Assembly (NCBI RefSeq): GCF_035944355.1
Contig: NZ_DASZBH010000016.1
Span: 496,001 to 560,000, forward strand
Length of the DNA: 64,000 nucleotides
Direction of reading: 5' to 3'
Source: Frateuria_A sp035944355
Lineage (GTDB): Bacteria; Pseudomonadota; Gammaproteobacteria; Xanthomonadales; Rhodanobacteraceae
Position 1 is the first letter of the stretch, and every line of letters begins with the position of its first letter. The translations under genes were made by a program, and so were the position numbers. A model generated the notes under the pieces. That model saw only the letters and a list, made by a program, of their open reading frames with translations, had not been told where the DNA came from and searched no databases. Positions 49,557 through 58,239 of the stretch are shown in pieces.

Positions 49557-51674
49557 ATGCCCGTACGCAACGCCCGCGCCGTCGCCCCGCCTGCCGCCGC
49601 CGATCCCGGATCGCTGCCGGTCGACGCGCTGCCGGGCGTGGGTCCGGCACTGGCCCAGGCGCTGGCGCGCCTCGGCCTGGAACGCGTGCAGGACCTCTGG
49701 TTCCACTTGCCGCTGCGCTACGAAGACCGTACCCGCGTCACCCCCATTGCCGACCTCAGGGCCGGCGAGCGCGCGCAGGTGCTGGGTATCGTGGAGGCGA
49801 TCGAACGCGGCTTCCGCTACCGGCCGCAGCTGAAGATCGCTGTCGGCGACGATTCGCACCAGACCCTGCTGTTGCGCTTCTTCCACTTCAACCGCGCGCA
49901 GGCGGAGCAGCTCAAGCCGGGCCTCAGGCTGCTTTGCTACGGCGAAGTCCGCCACGGCTCGCAGGGCCTGGAGATGGTCCACCCGCAGTACCAGCGCGTG
50001 GGCGACGAAGGGGCGGTGGCTATGGACGAGCGTCTGAGTCCGGTCTATCCGACCACCGAAGGACTCGGACAGAAACGGCTGGCCGGCGTGATCGACAAGG
50101 CGCTCGCGCTGCTGCCGCCGGATGCGACGCTGGAGCTGATCCCGTCGGCGCTGTGCGCCGCGCACGGCCTGGGTTCGCTGCGTGAGGCATTGCTGTACGC
50201 CCACCGCCCGCCGCCGGATGCGCCGCTGGCGGAGCTCGCCGGCGGCCGGCATCCGGCGCAACAGCGCCTGGCCTTCGAGGAACTGCTCACCCAGCACCTG
50301 AGCCTCAAGCGCATGCGCGCGGCCGTGCGTAGTCGCCACGCGCCGGCGCTCGATGGCGACGGCGAACTGCGCGCGGCCTTCGTCGGTCGCCTGCCGTTCG
50401 AGCTCACCGGTGCGCAGCGGCGCGTGGCGGACGAGATGTTGGGCGACCTGGCACGGACCAGGCCGATGCTGCGCCTGGTGCAGGGCGATGTCGGCAGCGG
50501 CAAGACGGCGGTTGCCGCGCTGGCGGCGCTGGCGGCCGTGGAGGCGGGCTGGCAGGTGGCGTTGATGGCGCCCACCGAGCTTCTTGCCGAGCAGCACCTG
50601 CGCAATTTCCGCCATTGGCTGGAGCCCCTTGGCGTGGCGGTCGAGTGGCTGGCCGGCAAGCAGCAGGGCAAGGCGCGCGCCCATGCGATGGCGCGCGTCG
50701 CCGAAGGCGCGCCGGTGGTGATCGGGACGCATGCCCTGATGCAGGAGGGCGTGGCCTTCCTGCGTCTGGGCCTGGCCATCGTCGACGAACAGCACCGCTT
50801 CGGCGTGCAGCAGCGTCTGGCCCTGCGCGACAAGGGCCTCGAGGGCGAGCTGGTGCCGCACCAGCTGGTGCTCACCGCCACCCCGATCCCGCGCACGCTG
50901 GCGATGAGCGCCTATGCCGACCTCGACGTCTCCTCCATCGACGAGCTGCCGCCGGGCCGTACTCCGGTGCAGACCGTCGCGGTTTCCAATGCGCGGCGCG
51001 CTGAAGTGATCGCACGCATCCAGGCCGCCTGCGCACAGGGGCGGCAGGCCTACTGGGTCTGCACCCTGATCGAAGAGTCCGAGCAACTGCGCGCGCAGGC
51101 CGCCGAAGTGGCGCACGCCGAGCTTTCGGCCGCGCTCGTGGACTGCCGTGTGGGGATGATCCATGGCCGCATGAAGCCGAAGGAAAAGCAGGCCGTGATG
51201 GATGCCTTCAAGGCCGGCGAGCTGGCGGTGCTGGTCGCCACCACCGTGATCGAGGTCGGCGTCGACGTGCCCAACGCCAGCCTGATGGTGATCGAGAACA
51301 GCGAGCGGCTGGGCCTGGCCCAGCTGCACCAGTTGCGCGGGCGGGTCGGCCGCGGCGCGATCGCTTCGAACTGCGTGCTGCTCTACCAGCCGCCGCTGGG
51401 CCAGCTCGCGCGCGAGCGGCTGAACGTCATGCGCGAGACCTGCGACGGCTTCCGCATCGCCGAGAAGGATCTCCAGTTGCGCGGCCCCGGTGAAGTGCTC
51501 GGCACACGCCAGACCGGCCAGCTCGCCTTCCGCATCGCCGACCTTTCCCGCGACGCGCACCTGCTGCCGGCCGTGCAGCAGGTCGGCGAAGCCATGCTGC
51601 GCCAGCAGCCGCGCGCGGCCGAGCGGCTGATCGAGCGCTGGATCGGCGGCGCCGCGCGTTACGCGCATGCCTGA
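49557..51674 (+). CDS. recG: ATP-dependent DNA helicase RecG
   Basis: A 705-residue helicase that rewinds and regresses stalled forks. An N-terminal wedge/OB domain (about 60-190) holds YRPQLKIAVGDDSHQTLLL. Walker A GDVGSGKT and DEQHRFGVQQRLAL (DEQH box) lie in the first RecA fold; GRVGRGAIASNCVLLY and DGFRIAEKDLQLRGPGEVLG are in the second. Length and motifs are complete. ATG 49557 is used; the 102 bases before it hold no gene. Confidence 0.96.
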   Translation: MPVRNARAVAPPAAADPGSLPVDALPGVGPALAQALARLGLERVQDLWFHLPLRYEDRTRVTPIADLRAGERAQVLGIVEAIERGFRYRPQLKIAVGDDSHQTLLLRFFHFNRAQAEQLKPGLRLLCYGEVRHGSQGLEMVHPQYQRVGDEGAVAMDERLSPVYPTTEGLGQKRLAGVIDKALALLPPDATLELIPSALCAAHGLGSLREALLYAHRPPPDAPLAELAGGRHPAQQRLAFEELLTQHLSLKRMRAAVRSRHAPALDGDGELRAAFVGRLPFELTGAQRRVADEMLGDLARTRPMLRLVQGDVGSGKTAVAALAALAAVEAGWQVALMAPTELLAEQHLRNFRHWLEPLGVAVEWLAGKQQGKARAHAMARVAEGAPVVIGTHALMQEGVAFLRLGLAIVDEQHRFGVQQRLALRDKGLEGELVPHQLVLTATPIPRTLAMSAYADLDVSSIDELPPGRTPVQTVAVSNARRAEVIARIQAACAQGRQAYWVCTLIEESEQLRAQAAEVAHAELSAALVDCRVGMIHGRMKPKEKQAVMDAFKAGELAVLVATTVIEVGVDVPNASLMVIENSERLGLAQLHQLRGRVGRGAIASNCVLLYQPPLGQLARERLNVMRETCDGFRIAEKDLQLRGPGEVLGTRQTGQLAFRIADLSRDAHLLPAVQQVGEAMLRQQPRAAERLIERWIGGAARYAHA

Positions 51675-51764
51675 TCGGACGCGGGCCCGGGTCGTTCCCG
51701 CCTCGGCTATCCATCCCGCGTTGCTGCGCCTTAAGCTTGCGGTTTTTTCCCAGGCGAGACAGGC

Positions 51765-52697
51765 ATGACCCGACCGCAACTCCTGATCGACACCGACCCC
51801 GGTGTGGACGACGCGCTGGCCATCCTGATGGCGCACGCGCAAGCCGACGTGGCGGGCCTGTCCGTCGCCGCCGGCAACGTGGGCCTTGAGCACACGGTGC
51901 GCAACGCGCGCGTGCTGGTCGACCTGCTCGGCGCGCGCATACCGGTGTTTCCGGGTTGCGCCACGCCGCTGGTACGCCTGCCGGAGGAGGATGCGGCCTT
52001 CGTGCACGGCCGCGATGGTTTCGGTGACGTCGGCTTTGCCGTGCCCGCGGGCCAGGTGGCGGATGAAGCCGCCGCGCTCGCGCTGCTGCGGCTGACCCGC
52101 GAGCGGCCAGGCGAGCTCACGCTGGTGGCGCTGGCTCCGCTGACCAATCTGGCGCTCGCGTTGCGGCTCGATCCGGCCCTGCCGGCGCGGGTGAAGCGGC
52201 TGGTGGTGATGGGCGGCGCGGTGACCGGGCAGGGCAACACCGGCCGGATCCCGGCCGAATTCAACATCGGCTTCGACCCCGAGGCCGCACACGTGGTGTT
52301 CGAGGCGTTCGGCGACTTCGACCTGGTCGACTGGGAGCTGACCCTGCGCCACGCGTTCGATGAAAGCGAATTCGACGCCTGGCTGGCGGCGGGCGATGCG
52401 CGCGCGAGGTTCTACGGCAGCATCTGCCAGGTGGCGCGCAAGACCAACCGCGAGCGCGGCCGCCGCGGGATCATCGCGGCCGACGCGCTGGCGATGGCGG
52501 TGGCCATCGATCCGTCGGTGGTGGTGCGCAGCGAGCGGCGCGCGGTCGCCGTGGAACTGGACGGGCGCCTGACCCGCGGCGCCACCGTGGTCGACTGGGC
52601 CGGACGGCTGGGCCGTCCGGCCAACGCGAACGTGGTGCTGGAGCTGGACCAGGAGCGGTTCGCGGCGATGGTGCGGCGAGCGCTTGGCGCCGCCTGA
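51765..52697 (+). CDS. Inosine-uridine-preferring nucleoside hydrolase
   Basis: A 310-residue nucleoside N-ribohydrolase. The Ca-binding motif D9-T-D11-P-G-V-D15-D16 is at the N-terminus; VMGGAVTGQGNTG and AEFNIGFDPEAA complete the active site. It frees bases from ribonucleosides for salvage. Which of the Rih specificities it has cannot be told. It stands alone between recG and rpmE2 with a C-rich palindrome after it. Confidence 0.92.
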   Translation: MTRPQLLIDTDPGVDDALAILMAHAQADVAGLSVAAGNVGLEHTVRNARVLVDLLGARIPVFPGCATPLVRLPEEDAAFVHGRDGFGDVGFAVPAGQVADEAAALALLRLTRERPGELTLVALAPLTNLALALRLDPALPARVKRLVVMGGAVTGQGNTGRIPAEFNIGFDPEAAHVVFEAFGDFDLVDWELTLRHAFDESEFDAWLAAGDARARFYGSICQVARKTNRERGRRGIIAADALAMAVAIDPSVVVRSERRAVAVELDGRLTRGATVVDWAGRLGRPANANVVLELDQERFAAMVRRALGAA

Positions 52698-52712
52698 GGC
52701 CGGAGCAGGCTT

Positions 52713-52743
52713 TTACCCCTTCCCGCGCGGTGCAGGGGAGGGG
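52713..52743. repeat. C-rich intergenic palindrome
   Basis: ACCCCTTCCC pairs with GGGGAGGGGT (one mismatch) around a GC-rich loop, shortly after the nucleoside hydrolase stop. No T run follows. It resembles the stems at 17678 and 20222. Confidence 0.35.
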
Positions 52744-52772
52744 TCGTGCGTGCGGCCTGGCCCGCGGGCAAG

Positions 52773-52802
52773 TTGACCCCACCGGCACCCGGTCGCTACA
52801 AT
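52773..52802 (+). promoter_or_regulatory. Promoter of rpmE2
   Basis: TTGACC (52773-52778), 18 bases, TACAAT (52797-52802): a near-consensus sigma-70 promoter, with about 27 bases of leader to the ATG. No Zur-type palindrome is evident to me. Confidence 0.7.
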
Positions 52803-52835
52803 GCCGCTCTTTTCACCCGCCGCTTTGAGTCCGTC

Positions 52836-53081
52836 ATGAAGCCCGATATCCATCCGAACTACCGCCCGGTGGTGTTCCAGGACCTCTCGTCCGATTTCGC
52901 GTTCCTGACGCGCTCGACGATCGCCACCAAGGAAACCGTCAAGTGGGAAGACGGCAACGAGTACCCGCTGGTCAAGGTGGATATCTCCAGCCATTCCCAT
53001 CCGTTCTACACCGGCAAGCAGAAGAACATCGACGCCGGCGGCCGCGTGGACAAGTTCCGCCGCCGCTACGGCCAGAAGTAA
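52836..53081 (+). CDS. rpmE2: 50S ribosomal protein L31 type B (zinc-free)
   Basis: An 81-residue L31. MKPDIHPNYRPVVFQDLSSD and SHPFYTGKQKNIDAGGRVDK are type-B hallmarks, and it has no cysteine at all, so it lacks the zinc site of type A. Type-B copies often replace the zinc form in zinc shortage; here it may be the main one. It has its own promoter and terminator. Confidence 0.96.
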   Translation: MKPDIHPNYRPVVFQDLSSDFAFLTRSTIATKETVKWEDGNEYPLVKVDISSHSHPFYTGKQKNIDAGGRVDKFRRRYGQK

Positions 53082-53131
53082 ACCGGACGATCAGGCTCGC
53101 CGCCGCGGCAGTGGCGGGCGCTGCACATGGA

Positions 53132-53168
53132 CACGGGGCGGGCCATCGGCTCGCCCCGTGTTCTTTTG
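53132..53168 (+). terminator. Terminator of rpmE2
   Basis: ACACGGGGCG pairs with CGCCCCGTGT around an 11-base loop and is followed by TCTTTT. Confidence 0.85.
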
Positions 53169-53217
53169 CGTGCCCTGTGCTGGGTCCATCCGCGGACGGA
53201 TGTTGAGCGGGCGATGT

Positions 53218-53226
53218 GCGATAATG
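53218..53226 (+). promoter_or_regulatory. Extended -10 promoter element upstream of gltA
   Basis: TGC-GATAAT is an extended -10 (TGnTATAAT type) about 104 bases before the gltA GTG. No convincing -35 box is visible 17 bases upstream. Confidence 0.4.
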
Positions 53227-53329
53227 CGGCGGTTGCATCGGCTGCCTTCCCCCGGCGCGATGCCATTCCTTGCCGGCTGGCCCCTCTGTGCGCACGCCCG
53301 CCGGTGCGTCTTTCGTGAAGGAGGTTTCC

Positions 53330-54625
53330 GTGTCCGATTCCAAGGTCGTCAAGCTCGTCGATGAATCGAGCAACCGCAGCAGCACGCTGCCTTTGCTCAG
53401 CGGGACCCTGGGTCCCTCCTGCATCGACCTGGGCACGCTGTACAAGGACACCGGCCACTTCACCTACGACCCCGGCTTCGGTTCGACCGCCAGCACCAAG
53501 AGTGCGATCACCTACATCGACGGTGATCAGGGCGTGCTGCTTTACCGCGGCTATCCGATCGAGCAGCTGGCCGAGCAGTCGACCTTCCTGGAAGTGGCCT
53601 ACCTGCTGCTCAATGGCGAGCTGCCCAAGCAGGAGGAGTTCGCCACCTTCGAGCACCAGATCACGCATCACACGATGATGCACGAGTCGCTGAAGAACTT
53701 CTTCCAGGGCTTCCACCACGACGCGCACCCGATGGCGATGCTGGCCGCCTCGGTCGCTTCGCTGTCGGCGTTCTACCACGACGACCTCAACGTCGAGGAC
53801 CCGGCCGACCGCAAGCTTGCCGCGATCCGCCTGATTGCCAAGATGCCAACCATCGCCGCGGCCTGCTACCGCTATTCGATCGGCTGGCCGTTCCGCTATC
53901 CGCGCAACAACCTCGAGTACGTCGAGCGCTTCCTGCACATGATGTTCGAGGTGCCGAGCGAACCGCTCGCGCTCAATCCGGTCGCGGCCAAGGCGCTGGA
54001 CCTGCTGTTCATCCTGCACGCCGACCACGAGCAGAACGCTTCGACCTCGACCGTGCGCCTGGTCGGTTCCACCGGCGCCAATCCCTACGCCTCGATCGCC
54101 GCAGGCATCACGGCGTTGTGGGGCCCGGCCCACGGCGGCGCCAACGAGGCGGTGCTCAAGCAGCTGGAAGAGATCGGCTCGCCCGACCGCGTCGAGACCG
54201 CGGTCAAGCGCGCCAAGGACAAGAACGACAGCTTCCGCCTGATGGGCTTCGGCCACCGCGTCTACAAGAACTTCGACCCGCGCGCCAAGATCATCCGCGA
54301 GATGTGCCACAAGGTGCTGGCGGAGCTGGGCGTCAACGATCCGCTGCTCGACGTGGCGATGAAGCTGGAAGAGGCCGCGCTGAAGGACGAGTACTTCGTC
54401 GAGCGCAAGCTCTATCCGAACGTCGACTTCTACTCGGGCATCATCTACAAGGCGCTGGGCATCCCAACCGAGATGTTCACCGTGATGTTCGCGATCGCCC
54501 GCACCGCCGGCTGGATCTCGCACTGGATCGAGCAGCACGAAACCCCGGGCTCGCGCATCGGCCGTCCGCGCCAGATCTATACCGGTGCCGACGTGCGCGA
54601 CTACGTGCCCTCCGGCAAGCGCTGA
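53330..54625 (+). CDS. gltA: Citrate synthase (type II, hexameric)
   Basis: The entry enzyme of the citric acid cycle, 431 residues. Catalytic residues are in ILHADHEQNAST (His), GPAHGGANEAVL (His) and the family Asp further on; FGHRVYKNFDPRA follows. The N-terminal domain with YKDTGHFTYDPGFGSTAS is that of the NADH-sensitive gram-negative type. The start is GTG 53330 with a near-perfect AAGGAGG five bases upstream. A strong terminator follows. Confidence 0.97.
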   Translation: MSDSKVVKLVDESSNRSSTLPLLSGTLGPSCIDLGTLYKDTGHFTYDPGFGSTASTKSAITYIDGDQGVLLYRGYPIEQLAEQSTFLEVAYLLLNGELPKQEEFATFEHQITHHTMMHESLKNFFQGFHHDAHPMAMLAASVASLSAFYHDDLNVEDPADRKLAAIRLIAKMPTIAAACYRYSIGWPFRYPRNNLEYVERFLHMMFEVPSEPLALNPVAAKALDLLFILHADHEQNASTSTVRLVGSTGANPYASIAAGITALWGPAHGGANEAVLKQLEEIGSPDRVETAVKRAKDKNDSFRLMGFGHRVYKNFDPRAKIIREMCHKVLAELGVNDPLLDVAMKLEEAALKDEYFVERKLYPNVDFYSGIIYKALGIPTEMFTVMFAIARTAGWISHWIEQHETPGSRIGRPRQIYTGADVRDYVPSGKR

Positions 54626-54640
54626 GTTCACCGGTTCCGC

Positions 54641-54678
54641 AAAAAAAGCGCCCCGGCAATGCCGGGGCGCTTTTTTTT
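54641..54678. terminator. Bidirectional terminator after gltA
   Basis: Seven A, GCGCCCCGGC-AAT-GCCGGGGCGC, eight T. It serves gltA and the convergent gene ending at 54714. Confidence 0.95.
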
Positions 54679-54713
54679 CGGCGCGTTTTTCTTCCGGCGC
54701 GGCGAATGCCTGC

Positions 54714-55391
54714 CTAGCGCCGCACGGCGGCGAGCATCCGTTCGAACTCGTCGCCGGCCTCGTTCCCTTCCAGCAGCAGATCCTCCACCACCGCCAGCGA
54801 GGCGCGCCGCATCGGCTTCTCCTCGATGCGGTCCAGCGGCGCCTGGCGCAACGCGTCGCGGGGCATGACCGTCAGGTCGAAGGGCAGGTTGTCGGCGGCG
54901 AACAGCAGCACCGGGTAGTCGACCTGCTCCTCGCGGCTCAGGCGCAGGCGCCGGGTCTGCAGTTCGGCGGGCACGCCGTGTTCGCGCAGGAACAGCGTGA
55001 CGGCATCCGGGTCGTCGCTGAAGACGTGCAGGCAGACGGCCGAATGCTCGTCCGCCGTGCCCTCCAGCACCGGCCCGACCAGGCGCGGATCGAACCGCGC
55101 CAGGAAGCGCATCGCCTCCAGCGCCGCCTCGCGGCGGGCCTTCAGCTGCTGCGGCTGGCTGTCGGCGTCGAACAGGCGCTGGCGCTCGCGCAACGCCTGT
55201 TCGATCTCCTGGTTGCGCGGCAGCGCCTGCGCGTCGTGGATGCCCAGCCGCTCGGCGGCCTTGAGCTTGGCGTGGTGGAAGTCGCGGATGCCGTGCTCGC
55301 TCATCAGCCGGGCGGCCTCCTGGGCCACCCGCAGCCGGTTGCGCTGCTGGCGATCGTGCGCATGGATGCGATGGTGCTCGCCGCGTGCCAT
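54714..55391 (-). CDS. Conserved hypothetical protein
   Basis: A 225-residue soluble protein that I do not recognise. The N-terminal third (RLRVAQEAARLMSEHGIRDF, then HHAKLKAAERLGI) is helical and resembles a DNA-binding or adaptor fold. The middle has GPVLEGTADEHSAVCLHVFS and DDPDAVTLFLREHG. The rest is acidic with LPFDLTVMPRDALRQAPLDR. The segment G-T-A-D-E-H-S plus DDPDAV hints at a nucleotidyltransferase-like fold, but this is weak. ATG 55391 has AAGGAG eight bases upstream. It follows mrcA on the same strand with 66 bases between. Confidence 0.8.
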   Translation of the reverse strand: MARGEHHRIHAHDRQQRNRLRVAQEAARLMSEHGIRDFHHAKLKAAERLGIHDAQALPRNQEIEQALRERQRLFDADSQPQQLKARREAALEAMRFLARFDPRLVGPVLEGTADEHSAVCLHVFSDDPDAVTLFLREHGVPAELQTRRLRLSREEQVDYPVLLFAADNLPFDLTVMPRDALRQAPLDRIEEKPMRRASLAVVEDLLLEGNEAGDEFERMLAAVRR

Positions 55392-55457
55392 GGTCGTCGC
55401 TCCTTGGAAGGCTGGATCGACAGCCAAGCCGATCCGGCGTGAGGGCTGCGTCGCCCC

Positions 55458-57989
55458 TCAGAAAATGTCGTAGGGGTGCTGTTCGTCCTGGTTCTGCTGT
55501 TGCTGCGCGGCCTGGGCGCGCAGGCGGTCGACGTCCTCCACCTTGAAGATCTCGTTCATCGCGTTGGGGTTGTCCGGCGTAGTCGGCAAGCCGGTCTGCC
55601 GGTCGATCTGCACGGTGGCGATGCCCGGCGGCATCGGCAATGCGTTGGAAGGCAGGCCCTTGAGCACGCTGCCCATGTAGTCCATCCAGATCGGCAGCGC
55701 CGCCTGTGCGCCGAACTCGCCCACGCCGCGGGAACGGCCCAGCGAGCTGAAATCGTCGAAGCCGACCCACACCGAGGTCGACAGGTCGCCGTTGAAGCCG
55801 ACGAACCAGGCGTCGCGATGGTCGTTGGTCGAGCCGGTCTTGCCGGCCAGATCGTCGCGGCCGAGCGCCTTGGCCGCGAAGCCCGTGCCGCGCAGGATGA
55901 CGTCCTTCATCAGCGAGGTGATGAGGTAGTCGTTGCGCACGTCGATCACCTGCGGGGCAAGCAGCGGCGGATGCGCGCCTTCGCCGTGCACGTCGGCCGG
56001 CAGCACGGCTTCGCCGACGCCCGCGGCCGTGCTGCTGCCAGCGGGTGTCTGTGCCACCGCGTTGGCCGGGTGCGCGCTCATGTCGGCCGGCGGCGGCCCC
56101 GGCGGGCGCGTATCGAGCAGGCGTTCCTGGCAGGTGCGGCAGGCGCGGGTGGGACTGGCCAGGTAGACCGGCTTGCCGCTGCGATCGTCGATTTCCTTGA
56201 CGAAGTAGGGCGTGACCAGGTAACCGCCGTTGGCGAACACCGCGTAACCGCGCGCCATGCCCATCGGCGAGACCGACGCCGTGCCCAGCGCCATCGACAG
56301 GTTGTTGGGCAGCGCATCGAGCGGGAAGCCGAAGCGGGTGATGTATTCGCGCGCATAGCGCACGCCGATGGCGTCGAGCAGGCGCACCGACACCAGGTTC
56401 TTCGACTGCACCAGCGCCTCGCGCAGGCGCATCGGGCCATCGAACTTGCCGTCGTCGTTCTCCGGCGTCCACAGGCCGTTGGGCCGCGAGGGATCGGGCA
56501 GGGCCAGTGGCGCGTCGTTGACGATGGAAGCCGGCGTGAAGCCGCGGTCGAATGCAGCCGAGTACAGGTAGGGCTTGAAGCTGGAGCCGGGCTGGCGCGC
56601 CGCCATCACCGCGCGGTTGAACTTGCTGCGCAGGAAGTTGAAGCCGCCGACCAGCGCCTGGATCGAGCCGTCCTCCGGGTCGACCGAGACCAGCGCGCCC
56701 TGCACCTTGGGCAATTGGGCCAGCTCCCAGTCGCCTTTCTCGTTGCGCGCCACGCGCACGATGTCGCCGCGCTTGAGCACGGCATCCACGCTCTTGGGCG
56801 CGGGCCCGATGTGGCTCTCGTCGCGGTAGGCGTGCGCCCAGGCGACGGCGGCCATGTCCAGCGTGACCGTCTGCCGGCTGGCCAGGTAGAGCGTCGCCTC
56901 GGTCGCGCTGGCGGCGGTGACGATGGCCGGCTGCATGCCGGAGATGTCGGTTTCGCCGGCGAGCTGGCGATCGAGCTCCTCGCCGCTGGCGTCGGCTGGC
57001 AGGTCGCGGTGCGCTTCCGGGCCGCGCCAGCCGTGGCGGCGGTCATAGGCGACCAGTCCGTTGCGCAGCGCTTCCACCGCCGCCAGCTGGCGCCCGCTCT
57101 GCACGGTGGTGCGCACCACGTAACCTTCGGTCAGGGCGTCGTTGCCCAGGCGGTCGAGCGCCTGCAGGCGCACCATCTCGGCCAGATAGGGCGCATCGAC
57201 CTCGATCGGTTGCTCGTGCGCATAGGCATCGTTGGGTTCGTCGATCGCCTGCTCGTACTCGGCCTTGCTGATGTAGTGGTGCTCGAGCATCTGCCCGAGC
57301 ACCCAGTTGCGCCGCGTGAGCATCCGCTTGGGGCTGTTGATCGGATTGACCACCGAGGGCAGCTGGAAGGTCGAGGCGATGGTGGCGCACTGGGCGATCG
57401 TCAGTTGGTCCAGCGTCTTGCCGTAGTAGTACTCCGCTGCCGCGGCCACGCCATAGGAGCGGTGGCCCAGGAACATCTTGTTGAGGTAGAGCTCGAGGAT
57501 CTGGTCCTTGGTCAGCTCGTTCTCCATGCGCAATGCGATGAAGATCTCGGTCAGCTTGCGCGAGTAGAGCTTCTCGGGGCTCAGAAAGAAGTTGCGCGCG
57601 ACCTGCTGGGTGATGGTCGAGCCGCCCGGACCCTTGTCGCCGCCGGAGATGATCACGTGCCAGCCGGCGCGCGCGATGCCGTGCCAGTCCACGCCCGGGT
57701 GGCTGTAGAACTCCGCGTCCTCCGCCGAGAGCACCGCGTGCTTGAGCTTGTCCGGCACGTTCGCGATGGCCACCGGGATGCGGCGGGTCTCGCCGAAGGT
57801 GGCGATCAGCTTGCCGTCGGCGCTCAGCACGCGCAGCGGCACCTGCATGTGATAGTCCTTGAGCACCGCAACCGAGGGCAGGCGGGGGGCGATGAGCCAA
57901 TAGGCGACGCCGACGGCGGCGAGGGCCAGGAGCAGGCCACAGAAGGCCAGGATCAGGGCCCAGCGCAGCAAACGCTTAAAAATTCGCAT
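55458..57989 (-). CDS. mrcA: Penicillin-binding protein 1A (bifunctional transglycosylase/transpeptidase)
   Basis: An 843-residue peptidoglycan synthase. A membrane anchor lies at residues 10-33. Transglycosylase motifs: SAEDAEFYSHPG and GGSTITQQVARN. An OB-like insert follows. Transpeptidase motifs: QPGSSFKPYLY (SxxK), SKNL (SxN) and KTGSTNDHRD (KTG). A Cys pair in RACRTCQERL and a Pro-rich insert sit before the last domain. It is divergent from pilM, as in Xanthomonas and Pseudomonas. Only a TATACT -10 (58027-58032) is evident upstream. Confidence 0.95.
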   Translation of the reverse strand: MRIFKRLLRWALILAFCGLLLALAAVGVAYWLIAPRLPSVAVLKDYHMQVPLRVLSADGKLIATFGETRRIPVAIANVPDKLKHAVLSAEDAEFYSHPGVDWHGIARAGWHVIISGGDKGPGGSTITQQVARNFFLSPEKLYSRKLTEIFIALRMENELTKDQILELYLNKMFLGHRSYGVAAAAEYYYGKTLDQLTIAQCATIASTFQLPSVVNPINSPKRMLTRRNWVLGQMLEHHYISKAEYEQAIDEPNDAYAHEQPIEVDAPYLAEMVRLQALDRLGNDALTEGYVVRTTVQSGRQLAAVEALRNGLVAYDRRHGWRGPEAHRDLPADASGEELDRQLAGETDISGMQPAIVTAASATEATLYLASRQTVTLDMAAVAWAHAYRDESHIGPAPKSVDAVLKRGDIVRVARNEKGDWELAQLPKVQGALVSVDPEDGSIQALVGGFNFLRSKFNRAVMAARQPGSSFKPYLYSAAFDRGFTPASIVNDAPLALPDPSRPNGLWTPENDDGKFDGPMRLREALVQSKNLVSVRLLDAIGVRYAREYITRFGFPLDALPNNLSMALGTASVSPMGMARGYAVFANGGYLVTPYFVKEIDDRSGKPVYLASPTRACRTCQERLLDTRPPGPPPADMSAHPANAVAQTPAGSSTAAGVGEAVLPADVHGEGAHPPLLAPQVIDVRNDYLITSLMKDVILRGTGFAAKALGRDDLAGKTGSTNDHRDAWFVGFNGDLSTSVWVGFDDFSSLGRSRGVGEFGAQAALPIWMDYMGSVLKGLPSNALPMPPGIATVQIDRQTGLPTTPDNPNAMNEIFKVEDVDRLRAQAAQQQQNQDEQHPYDIF

Positions 57990-58155
57990 AGTTTGGAGGA
58001 GCGAGACTCAAGTCAAAACACGATTGAGTATAGATGCTGCAGTATCGACCGCCCGGCGATCCTTAGGCTGGGTCGCGAAATCCGCCGCCGCTCCCCGGCG
58101 TCAATCAAATGTGCAGGCCATCACGCCATTTTGTTGAGAAAGTTCGCGTAGGCCG

Positions 58156-58184
58156 TTGCGATTGCGTTAATTTTTGGCTTTAAT
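58156..58184 (+). promoter_or_regulatory. Promoter of pilMNOPQ
   Basis: TTGCGA (58156-58161), 17 bases, TTTAAT (58179-58184). The AT-rich spacer contrasts with the surrounding GC. The start near 58191 leaves about 49 bases to the pilM GTG. Confidence 0.55.
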
Positions 58185-58239
58185 GCCTGCGCGCATCCGC
58201 CGGTTTCCGGCCTGGGCGCCAGGGGCAAGGGGGAAAAAA

